From contig NQMI01000053.1 in the NCBI GenBank assembly GCA_002270565.1, positions 118,567 to 182,566 of the forward strand: a stretch of DNA of 64,000 nucleotides, given 5' to 3'. The notes beneath the pieces were generated by a model. That model was not told the DNA's origin. It saw only the letters and a list, made by a program, of their open reading frames with translations, and ran no database searches. A program made the translations under genes and the position numbers. The stretch is from Stenocarpella maydis (Eukaryota; Ascomycota; Sordariomycetes; Diaporthales; Diaporthaceae). Below, in pieces: positions 1-9,705 of this stretch. Position 1 is the stretch's first letter. Each line of letters starts with the position of its first letter.

Positions 1-903
1 ATCGGTCCTCATTGCGTCAATGTAGTAGTTGTTTCATAAGGCTAGATGCGCCGGCAGGGAGGATCTCGCGTCTTTCTCCCCGACTTTGGGCCGTACGTTG
101 TGACTATTCGTATGTTTGCGAGGCTGTGTCCGATTCAATCACAGAGCATGGATGGCACCTCCAGCTCTTTCAATCCTGTCAGCTGTGTTTCCCCCGGGTC
201 TGGACTAGCTACGTCCTAGCAAATAGACGAACACATTCGTCCGACCTCTTGCCGAGGCCAGGATGGCTATAGCAGCGACGAGCCTCGTGCCGGAGAAAGT
301 ATTCCTACTTGAGACACTGCGTCAAGTATATTGCACTGTACATCTCTACTATAGGGTTCTTCTTTCTTTCTTCGAATTGACTAGTCTGGACGATGACATG
401 GATGTATTTAACGTATCTCCAGACAAGAGATATCCTTGAGTGTGGGTTTTCAACATGCTTGTTCCACAGCAGTATCTCCTTGACCTCACGACTATCAAGG
501 ATTTCCGAATAGACACGAAGCGTTGGATTCCACCGGGTCTGTGAGTGCCATGACGCAAATGCTTGTCAAGCCAGATGTTGAATATGAGGACTGCTCAGAG
601 GCTCAGCTTACACGATGTGTTGGGCGGGTAGCTACCTAAGTACGGAGTTTGCCGAGGAACCAAGGTACCCAGGTACCACTAAGAAAGAGGCTATGACCTC
701 ACCTCCCCCTGCCCGTAGCTTTCGTCTCATCAACACCAAGCTCCCACATGTCCCCAAACTCACTATCTCGATCCGAGGCCACCCATCAGCCCACCGAGAT
801 GATGTCCGAAAGAGGCTTGCACTAGCCGCCACGCCACAACATTCGATATCACGCAGCTGCATGCACGGCAGTGGCTCATCGTCGGAAGCACAGCGAGTCG
901 GCC
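1..903. other. Left-edge flank with no supportable gene
   Basis: Short open frames exist on both strands, but none shows a recognisable domain or a continuation across splice sites. The last 100-200 bases presumably contain the promoter and 5' leader of the plus-strand gene starting at 904. I see nothing else I can name. Confidence 0.5.
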
Positions 904-2039
904 ATGGCTCCCATCCGACGATACCTCAGGATCTCCAAGTACTCGGTGCTTGAGTGCCGCATCTACCTCGACAACCCCGCCCTAGCGGACTCATGGCTCC
1001 TCAACCCGCGCAGCCCGGTGCTTCCCAAGGTCATCGACAGCGTGCGGCCCCTGGTCCTGCCCAAGCTGCGCGAGGAGCGGGAGCGCAGCCGCAAGAAGAG
1101 CACGAAAAAGCGTGGTATCAAAGATATCGTGGTTGAGGGCGCGTTCCCACCCCCTCCCTGTTTGAAACACTCCCCAGTGGTTTTGCGGCGCAGGGCTGAG
1201 CTCGCGCGGGTGGCAATACATTTGTTTGCCAATGCTGACCATGCCCATGCACCCCCGCAGATGACTTCGAGGTGTCCATTTTCCTGACGGAGACGAGCAC
1301 GCGGCACTCGCTGCTGTACAAGCACAAGCACTTCCGCGACACGGCGCAGACGAAGCTGACGTCAAACTCGAGCAAGCTAACGGGCGCGTCCCGGGATGCG
1401 CCCATCGATGTCGAGGTGTCAGGCGATGCTGCCGAGGAGATGGCGGCCGCGGCCGTGGTGCGCGACGAGGACCCCGACGATGACGCAGTGGCTCTCTTTG
1501 ACATACCAACTATGGACGAAGATGAAACAACACCAGCACGTGTCGGCTCGCCACCATCAATGCGACCATCGAAACGCCGCCGCGGGAGGGGCGCAAGGCT
1601 GGGCAGGGATGACGGCGAGGACAGTGGCGAACACGATGCCGAAGTCTCGACATCGGACGGCGGCAGAGAGAGGATCGTCGACGATGACCTCTTCGTGGGC
1701 GAAGAGGAAGACTCTGACGGCTCAACAGTGGCGCCGCCCCCGGCCAAGCGTCGCAAGGACGCCGATGGGCCTGCCGAACACGAACCCCCGCGGGACGACA
1801 AGAAAAAGCTAGCAATGGACATCCGGTACGAGGGCTTTTCCATATACGGCCGCGTGCTCTGCCTCGTGGTCAAGAAGCGCGGCGGTGGTCCCAGCGCCGG
1901 GAAGAGCGGACCGGCCAAGACGGGGTGCAAGTCCGGGCAGCCGGCCGCTCCTGCCGGGGGCCAGGCTGTAATGGAGAACTGGATCACGTCCACTCAGATG
2001 CCAGAGGCGGGCCCTGACGACATCCCAGCGGCGTCCTGA
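904..2039 (+). CDS. Conserved fungal protein of unknown function
   Basis: Two exons are likely. Exon 1 starts at ATG 904 (MAPIRRYLRI) and encodes about 78 residues ending in a basic stretch (REERERSRKKSTKKRG) and IKDIVVE. Exon 2 begins after the CAG acceptor at 1258-1260, continues in frame as DDFEVSIFLTETSTRHSLL, and ends at TGA 2037-2039. The N-terminal part looks well conserved in my memory of ascomycete proteins, but I know no assigned function. The middle is acidic and low complexity (runs of D and E, many Ser/Thr), with a basic patch that could be nuclear. A short ordered segment (YEGFSIYGRVLCLVV) lies near the C-terminus. The exon 1 donor is uncertain: the boundary that best keeps the conserved text would be a GC donor at 1139, while a GT donor at 1114 is also in phase and would drop eight residues. 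A chromatin or nuclear role is only a guess from composition. Confidence 0.65.
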
Positions 2040-3145
2040 ATGAAGGCTGCAGACTATTTGAAACTACTGCGGGAAGTGGGTTCGCCATGGTACCCGCGGC
2101 GCCGAGGCGCGCACCGCTTCCACGGCTCAGTCGAACTCTGATCGTGATCTCTCGGCGATAAGGCTGAGGCGATCGCATGGCTTGCTGGGGTGTCGGGTGC
2201 CTGTGCGGCATCTCATGTATGTTACGTCGGTGTTTGGGCCATATAAGCTCGGGCGCAAGGCAATCCCCATGCAGGAACCCATGAACCTCCCTTTTTCGGG
2301 GGGGGGGGGTGAAGCGAGACCGGATCATGGGAAAATGTACGGAGTATTCCTGGATTATCCTGTCAAGATCCTTGGCGCCGCACCGAGGAGGCTCGTGTTG
2401 GTTCTGCCGCAAAAGAATCGTCCGATAGGCCAGCGGGATCTCGATCCCACGACCCATCAAGGGCTGCAGAGTGTTTCAATAGAGTGGAAACTAATGTGGT
2501 ATGGAGGGCAACGCACTGTCGCGGCCAAGCTGCTGGCTGAGGTAGCACGGACGTTCGCCTTGTGGCCCTGTCTCCTTCGCGGGAATGATGCATGGCACAC
2601 GATGAGCAGATACTAACCTTGTCCTTGGGCCGTTTCGAGGTCTATCTTTTCGCCGTTACTAGTTTCACGACGGAACTACGGCTGCTGAACTGTTAAATTT
2701 GTCGAGGACCGGAGGTAGCGTGAGACTGCACTGGAGTAGGAACGACTGCGGGTCTACCGTCACGCTACCAAGGGGCTGGGCTTCCAATCGGAGAAGTTTG
2801 GACGACTGATGTTTGCCAAACTGGGGCGATGACTTGGTCCCCATGTAGCTGGACGATAGACCAGGAGAACGTGGTCGGAACACCGCGATCAAGGCACTAC
2901 ATTTTAACATGTACCAGAGCCCTGGAGGAGCCGGTTCAGGCAGGAGAGAGACAAGCCTGGCCAATGCAACAATGCATTTGTCTGACTGAACTATGTAGTG
3001 CTGAGAGTTATGGTACTTGTAAGTTATTACTATGCAGTCTGTGGGCAACCAGTGGAAGCAAAGGCCTGACGGTGGTCAGTCATGTCTGCGAATAGACCGA
3101 TGAGGCACCTGACCCTTCTCGGGTCTCGAGCAAAGCCCCTCCGTC
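2040..3145. other. Intergenic region between convergent genes
   Basis: This is the 3' flank of the gene ending at 2039 and of the minus-strand protease ending at 3146. It holds a run of ten G at about 2300-2309 and a small hairpin-forming palindrome (gggatc/gatccc, about 2440). Open frames here have no recognisable content. Confidence 0.5.
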
Positions 3146-4650
3146 TTACCGGCCGGATCCATTGTTCACCAGCAAGTTCGGCGAGTTCTTTGAGTCCGCG
3201 ACGACGTCCCGAATGGCCAGCTCGACAATACGGTCCGTGACCTCCTTGGGCGTGCCGAGGCCTCCCTCGAGGCCGCGGAGGTAGCACACGAGGCCGGCGA
3301 CATGGGGCGCAGCCATGCTGGTGCCGGTCTTGTTCGAGGTCCCCTTTGTTGAGGCATCGAGAGTCAGCTTTCAGAGAACCAAGGACGAAGTTTCGTGCCG
3401 ACGCAGCGTGGAACAGGCTACAGTGTGGCCATGGCTCTTGAGATATTGGCTCCCCCGGCGGTGGGGTAGTCTTCATCCCCAAGCAGGGACAACAAAACTT
3501 CCCGGAAGCTTACCTGGTCGGAGAGGTGGCTGGCGCTCGTGATCCCGAAGCCGGGCGCGAAGACGTCGAGCTCCGGCCCGTAGTTGCTTCCGGAAAAGCC
3601 CTTGATGCCGCTGACGCGGGCACGGTCGGCCCGGGTCATGCCCACGGTGAGTGCCTCGGGCAGCCGGGCGGGCGAGACGAAGGCCGCGGGCGCGTCCGAG
3701 TTGCCGGCCGCCACGACGCTGAGGATGCCCAGCTTGTAGGCGGCCAACACGGCGTTGTCGACGAGGGTGCCTTTGGTGTAGAGGCCGAGCGACAGGTTCA
3801 GGACGGACCTCTCCTCCGCGCCCCCGGCCGTGATGTTGTTTACGGCCCACTCGAGGCCGGCGAGAAGATCCGTGATTGAGCCCTGGTGGGAGCAGCGTCA
3901 GCGTTTTGCACCGAGGCACCCATGCGCGGACCAAAGGGAAGGGCGTCTTGCCAAACCACTCGCGCCAAACACCTTCACGTCGATGACCCTGGCCATCTTC
4001 GCCACGCCGTAGGTCCTGCCGGCGATGATGGCCGCAACATGTGTGCCGTGGCCGTACTCATCCGAGTTCGTCCCATTGTGCGTGGTCGAATTGGTGAGGG
4101 CGTTGAAGCCGAAGCTGGCCCTTCCCTCGAACTCGTCGTGCGAGAGCCGGATGCCACTGTCCAGCAGGTACGCGGTGGTGCCCTCGCCGGCCGTCCCGTC
4201 ATAGACGTACTCCGCCGCGCCAGCCTTGAGGTGTGAGAGGTCCCCCAGGTTCCAGGAGCTGTTCGCCTGCGTCGTCAGGTCGCGCCCCGACAGGACGGGC
4301 GGCTGGGCCTGGGCGGTGCGGATGACCTGGTCCTGCTCGACCGAGTAAACCTCGTCCAGCTCGGAGATGGCACTGAGGGCTGCGTCGTCGAAGGTGCCGC
4401 CGTAGGCCTTGAAATTCTCGCCGATCTGAAAAGTCCTCTCCACGGCGCCGCTGGAGCCATCACGCCGGCGCAGGAGGCTCCCTACAATATTGTGGTGCGT
4501 GGTGACCGCGTCCTGGCTCGTACCGGGCTTGAGCTGGACGATATACCTGCCTTCGATGAAGCCTGCGTCCGCGCGGGGCACGATGCCGTTCGGTTCCGCG
4601 AGAGCGGGCACAATGGCGCCGAGGAATGCAATTGAGGATATTGCCTTCAT
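3146..4650 (-). CDS. Secreted subtilisin-like serine protease (S8, proteinase K type)
   Basis: A secreted endopeptidase made as a zymogen. I chose the ATG at 4650 because it is followed directly by a signal peptide (MKAISSIAFLGAIVPALA). An upstream in-frame ATG at 4725 would bury it. An inhibitor I9 propeptide follows (GRYIVQLKPGTSQDAV to YSVEQDQVI). The catalytic triad is visible: Asp in AYLLDSGI, His in GHGTHVAAIIAG, and Ser in GTSMAAPHVAGL of the last exon. Three exons are likely: 4650 to about 3957, about 3882 to 3514, and about 3367 (or 3343) to 3146. Intron 2 has a clean GTAAGC donor at 3513. Intron 1 is odd: the GTTTGG donor after the conserved VKVFGAS and the only nearby CAG acceptor do not join in phase. 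Either a noncanonical site or a one-base error or lesion lies near 3880-3957. Length and motif order fit proteinase K relatives. The substrate cannot be inferred. Confidence 0.87.
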
Positions 4651-5440
4651 CTTGGCCGGTCGGTTGACAAAAGCGGCCCTGGAAAAGGCAGGCTTCTTTC
4701 GTGTCGGGGCGTGGCTGGTTTTCAATATTTACAAGTAGAATTCACAGACAAGGCTCTGGAAGATGGTTCCAACCAGAGCCTTGTTCGTATGCCGTGCGAA
4801 AGTCGCCAGCTTTGTACTGACCCATCTTGTCTGGGGGTGCCTGGGTTGTGAGGCAGAGAAACTTTTACGTGGCGCTTGACGTTGTCCAACCAGTTGGTGG
4901 CTAGAGATAGCCTCGAACTTGACGCTCGACAGCGTGTCAACAGCGTCAGCACGAACTGGACCGGAGACTACGCACAGCCTGACACTAAGCCCTTTCCACC
5001 TAATATCGCTCCATCTGAAGAGGGAGAGGTACTGCTATTCTGGAAGGAGAAGTCACTACCCATCCACCGCTTGAGTCGTGTTGCAATCCACGCGATCGAT
5101 CGAAGAGCTTCGCGTGCTATTTGCCTGATTCGCCCTGCCAAGTCCTATGATTTCAATACACGGGCGGGCTAGGGAGAACAACCGAGGTCAGCCTACCTAG
5201 CTCTTCCTGAAGTCCCGTGTGTCTGTATAGTATACCTTCTACAAAAACAAATTTCCCAGAAATATAAGTAGAACTCGGAGCTTCACTTCTACAGACCATC
5301 GTGGTTTGAAGCCCCTGCTATTGTTTTCATGTGTACCTAGGTATTATCTAATGCTGAGCCTTTGAGAATTTGTGGCTGTATGGAGGAACTGCCTGAGGCT
5401 CTTGTATGGAGAGGAGAGTAAGCTGAGCCTGGTTTCGTTC
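4651..5440. other. Upstream region of the protease, no gene seen
   Basis: It contains the promoter of the minus-strand protease. I recognise no coding region, RNA or repeat. The sequence becomes AT-richer toward 5,200-5,400. Confidence 0.4.
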
Positions 5441-5458
5441 TTAAATCCGATCATAATA

Positions 5459-5589
5459 CTCTTTCTTTTTTCTCTTTTTTTTTCTCTTTTTTTTCCTCTT
5501 TTTTTTTTCTCTTTTTTTTTCTCTTTTTTTTTCTCTTTTTTTTTTCTCTTTTTTTTTCTCTTTTTTTTCTCTTTTTCTAAAAAAAAAAG
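5459..5589. repeat. Polypyrimidine tract of C(T)n units
   Basis: About 130 bases consist of runs of 6-10 T separated by single C or CTC, giving an irregular period near 8-11 bases, and ending in an A-run. Read on the other strand it would give Lys/Glu-only protein, so the open frames over it are not genes. Confidence 0.9.
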
Positions 5590-6013
5590 TTGCAAGCGGT
5601 CGCTTCATATAGTAAACGCTCGAAGACCCAGCGTTAGATTCTAAACACAATCAATACCGATAACAGGAGGTCCAGAATACGATAGTCTGTCACTAAGGAA
5701 ATAGTGATAGCGTCGTGACGTAAGTGACCGGGTCAAGAATGAAGCCAGTTACTGGAGCTCTCCCCTTTATCTCCTGAAGTCGGCCTCGACACCCTCTACA
5801 TATTCTACACGCTCTGCCCCTTGAAGACATACCTGCTTTCAATCCCCAAGGTTTGAGTAAATCAGTACCTCTCCGGGGTGTGGAATAAGGGTGTAGGTAC
5901 TGGCCATACGCAGTAAGCCCGAACTGACTACATGCATATGCTGTGTAACCAAATGTCTCGATTTCTAGATGTGACGTGGCAAGTGGAGAGGCTCCGGAGA
6001 GCGGATATGAATT

Positions 6014-7966
6014 TTGAACTGTAAGGCGATGCTCTTATCTAGCTTTTATGAATTTTGGCACCTTCCTCGCACCTACTACGTGCTCGAACCTCACATATCT
6101 GGTTTGCAGTCTCTCTGGCTCGCTCTTGTCTGTTGTTGGTTCCCAGAGGTTATGGTGCAGAGCGAGGCCAGGACATGGGAAACAATGGATGCACACCGTG
6201 ACAAAGCAACTGAACTTGAGATACTTCAGCTCAGTTCCAGGGCAGGAAGCACACGAAGCGGCAACTCGGTATCTGCCAGCGACGAGCAAGAACAGGCAGT
6301 AATTCTCTCTGATCGTGATGTTCATCAGCTGCGAGAGTCATCGACCAAGAGATTGTGCACCTTGGCGGCGGGGGAAAGGCTTCTGATAATGGGTAAAACA
6401 TCCCATCAACACCCAGTCAGTAGTTACGATTACACAGAGCGAATGTGGACCATTCAGGAACGTTTCGAAAAGGCGGCTCATATTTACGACATGTGGTACT
6501 GTTAAGTGGGAGTGCAACTGTTTCGAATAGCCCGAATCTCTGCACTACTATGCTGATGGTGAAAAATCGATGGACAACTGGGTAGCTTTGGGCTTGAAGT
6601 CATGCATCCCGAGTATGCAATCCCTCACCCAAGTTGTCAGAGAATTCAACGGAAAGAGCTTGACTTACGATGAAGATGTTTCCAAGGCCTTCTCTGGCAT
6701 TCAGACACACTTCGAAGGTGTATTTCCCTCGGGATTCTTACTTGGTCATCCTGAATTCTTCTTCGATACCTCCCTATGCTGGTTTACTTGGTCAACCCTT
6801 CGAAGAAGGACGGTGTCTGAGAAGTTCTCAGGAGATCCAATGCGCAATGGGCTACCAAGTTGGTCTTGGATGGGTTGGCAAGGGAACACACTTTTGCCGA
6901 ATGACGCCGAACTTAGTCCCACCCAATGTGGTATGGGGTTCATAGAGTCCGTTACGAAATGTCACTGCGCAGAATTGCTGTCTTCGAACTCACCGCGGCC
7001 CATCGACACAAGATGGCACCGCTTCAGAGCAGCCGCAGCAGAGGGGCGGGTGGACATGACGGGCTGGGTTTGTTCAAATTTTGACCCGCCGCGGTGGTGG
7101 AGTGGGTTCGACCATACTAACCCACATGCCATGCCAGGATTAATGCCAAAACAGCCGCCAAAATACATATATCGCCGGCATGGGCTAGATGATTCAGCTG
7201 CGACGCGGTTCTGGTGGTACCCAGTTCCCCTGACCCCTGGGGACTTGAAGGCCGCAGAAGATGAACCCGAGAAACTGCAGCATTGCCAATATATCCGTTG
7301 CATGACAACTCGAGCCTTCCTGACAACAAGTCTAGAATGTCCTCTGGAAGAATTGAAGGAAGACTATCTCAATCCGATTCAGCCTCTAAATGACGATGCT
7401 GGCAATGCAGTGGGTGCTTTGATGCTCCACCATCGGGATGATCACTTCCTATTCAGAGGGGGGAGAAGGGTCGAGCTGGTGGCTGTGGCAAAGGGATGGA
7501 CTAGCATGCTGAATACTAGTTACCAGTATTGGTGGGCTAAGGACTGTCATATTCCAGCGGAAAATGAAAAACATGTGGCAGATAACGATGAGGAAGTGAG
7601 CAAAAAAAGGTGCAGTAGATGGATTTGACATCACAGCATCGGGACGAAAAGGAAAGGAAGGCTCTCCATCTCCTAGGGGTTGTGCTTCAACGGAGGATGA
7701 AAAGATTGTGGCGAGGGATACTAACCCGACAGCTTCAGAGGGTGATCAGAATAAAAAAAGTTGGCTCATACGAGTGCCATGACAGCCAAGGCCTTCCATG
7801 GATGTCGGAATGGGAGCAGGAGAAGAATATGAAGCGGGACTGTGTATTCGTCCTATGGGTTGAATGGGATAATGGTATTGCGTACAGGAAGGCTTTCGGG
7901 CTCGTTCTTGCTGAAAAGTGGGAAGAGCTTAAGGAGCCTGAAAAGATCGATTTGATATTGGGATAG
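6014..7966 (+). pseudogene. HET-domain (heterokaryon incompatibility) gene, broken
   Basis: Fragments of a HET-domain protein lie in order but in different frames. From about 6,424 one frame gives YTERMWTIQERF, the WTxQE hallmark. The text then jumps frame at about 6,493 to VKWECNCFE and meets TAG at 6528-6530. The same frame continues as YADGEKSMDNW, then the typical middle (LTYDEDVSKAFSGI, GHPEFFFDTSLCW, LPSWSWMGWQG) and stops at 7628. The C-terminal hallmark (VLWVEWDNGIAYRKAFG to IDLILG) is in another frame and ends at 7966. Two runs of seven A (7602-7608 and 7753-7759) each carry one base too many. With six A at each, the middle and end form one frame. The usual N-terminal signature (ALSYxWG) is absent upstream, so the gene also looks 5'-truncated. 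HET proteins trigger cell death at incompatible fusions; this copy is probably inactive. Confidence 0.78.
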
Positions 7967-8709
7967 GGGAGGCCATGGTCTCAGATCTTGGTATTTTCCG
8001 TCCTATATAGTACACAGGCACAGAGAGATAGCATCAAGCAAGAGAAGTGTTCAGAAAATTTATTTCTCTGCGTGAGAGGATTGAGGACCCGAGTTGCCGA
8101 AGGCTGGGCACACCAAGAAGATTGTGTATCACTGAATGCCTATGTTGAGATGCTCTCCCACAATGTCACCAAGAAGTAGTAGTGCCACCCATGTCTGCAG
8201 ATTAGACTTTCTCAACTGAAAAAAGTGTCCCCAACCTCATTTCAAAGTCTGGGCTCTTGATAAGTGTGTCCAGTGATGATGCTGACGTCAAGTGTGAGAC
8301 GGTACATAGGATAAGTAGTCCATTCTAGGGAAGACTTTGCACCGAAGTAGGCATGTGGCATATTACCAGCCGACAGGAGCGTCTGGCGGAAAAATAAATC
8401 CAGTCACAACCAAAACATTGTTCTTGAAGATTCGGAACATGGAGATTTGAATGGAAGTTTAATTTGCCCCGCTGATGGATGAAAATCCCAGATTGGTCTT
8501 GTCCAAAAAATCAACCCATCTTGATTGTGATGTAGTCATCGCCACAACATCCTCGACCCAGACTGCCTAGACTGCCTAGACTGCCATCAGTGTTTGGAGG
8601 CATTACACAACACTGTGGGAAGGTCCTGGGCCTTGGAGCAACGAGTACGCTTGGCTAAACTCCACTGCAACCAAAAATGAGTCTGCAAATCCAGCAAAAG
8701 AAAATGAAC
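7967..8709. other. Intergenic, no gene seen
   Basis: Moderately AT-rich, with no recognisable coding text. A short direct repeat (gactgccta, three copies) lies at about 8560-8586. Confidence 0.45.
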
Positions 8710-8800
8710 TGGTCCCAGAGAGGATTGAACTCGCAACCTCGGCATCACTAATGATTCCCTTTACTGCACGACACAGCCCTGGTAGGCGATTAGTCATCCC
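8710..8800 (-). pseudogene. Decayed tRNA-Ile copy
   Basis: The plus strand from 8710 (tggtcccagagagg...) is nearly the same as the 3' half of the intact tRNA-Ile that starts at 8894. It covers the acceptor stem, T arm and the 3' anticodon stem followed by GGCATCACT. The T-stem has a mismatch, and the 5' half and anticodon arm are no longer convincing, although ACTAATC resembling the Ile anticodon loop remains near 8790. I read it as a tandem duplicate that has decayed. Confidence 0.6.
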
Positions 8801-8893
8801 GGGGCATTCCAAGCACCCAGGGCAAGCCAACAAGGACACAGCCACACCAAAACCAAAAGTATATGTCCTTAAACACGGTACAAGACAACGAAT

Positions 8894-8993
8894 TGGTCCC
8901 GGAGAGGTTCGAACTCTCGACCTTGGCATCACTCATTTTTCCCCTGTCGAGGAAATATTAGTACCACGCGCTAACCAACTGAGCCACGGGACC
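8894..8993 (-). tRNA. tRNA-Ile (anticodon AAT), with intron
   Basis: On the minus strand the molecule starts GGTCCCG at 8993 and ends with CGGGACC plus discriminator A at 8894, giving a full seven-pair acceptor stem. The D arm is GCTCAGTTGGTTAGCGC. The anticodon stem TGGTA pairs with TGCCA and the loop carries CTAATA, so the anticodon is AAT (read as IAU). An intron of about 26 bases sits one base 3' of the anticodon, the normal eukaryotic site. The T arm GAGAG-TTCGAAC-CTCTC is perfect. A T-run that could end Pol III transcription lies about 35-45 bases downstream on the minus strand. Confidence 0.93.
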
Positions 8994-9705
8994 GGTTCTT
9001 GTTGAATGAAATTTGAAAAGGGCTACTTGTCGTTGTGGCAATCAAATTTTGGCGTGGTTGGGCCGGATATTCATCGAGATATCGAGACTTTGGTGGGCGG
9101 CTAAGACTTTGGTGGGCCCGTGCGCCGCGCGTGGCCGGGATGGGCCGGGATGGGCCGGGGCGCGATTAGCTAATCGATACCGGCTCTGAGGTACGGAGTA
9201 CCTACCGGTACACTATATATTTTGAGAACACTGGGAATGGAAGAGAGACGGTTGGCCTTGTTCGGGATCTTCTGATGCTGAAGAATTTGGTTGCGGTGGG
9301 AATGGCTGGAATGTGCCGTTTGCATTCTGGTAGCTGAGGTTCCTCCATCACCGTGCTGCTTGACGCGGCTAACAGCCTGGGTGCAATGTGCAAACAAGAC
9401 GCATCACAGCCATTATACAGCATGTCTATCTGGTCATTCAAGAGTCATAATTCCAGTGGGCCTTTGACCTCTGATTATTCATCTGCAAAGAAATAAACTG
9501 TTGGTGCCAGTTGTGATAGGGAAGAGAGCGAAGATCTATTAAATATTTACACCACAGTATCCGCAGTGTATCCGAGAGAGCAACCCTGTCGGAGCTTGAC
9601 AGGGGTGGTGAAGCTAAGACGCGCCCGAGTTTTGCGGCCGCGACTTTCCTCTGGTGACCATGTCAGCAGCCCAGAGGTGCAAGAATGAATGAAACTTGAG
9701 GGACC
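8994..9705. other. Intergenic between tRNA-Ile and the Ile-tRNA synthetase gene
   Basis: It holds a short tandem GC-rich stretch (gggatgggcc repeated, about 9138-9160) and the promoter of the synthetase. No coding region is supported. Confidence 0.45.

Noticed and set aside
1118..1993. Long minus-strand frame opposite the first gene, Ser/Pro-rich
   Set aside because: It mirrors the acidic low-complexity sense frame and has no domain; the sense strand has the conserved start and splice continuity.
5459..5589. Lys/Glu-rich open frames over the pyrimidine tract
   Set aside because: Their content is entirely low-complexity repeat, with no start context or flanking coding text.
5590..5650. Possible Pol III RNA gene next to the T-tract
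   Set aside because: No credible A and B boxes or cloverleaf; 5S rRNA landmarks were also looked for and not found anywhere in the window.
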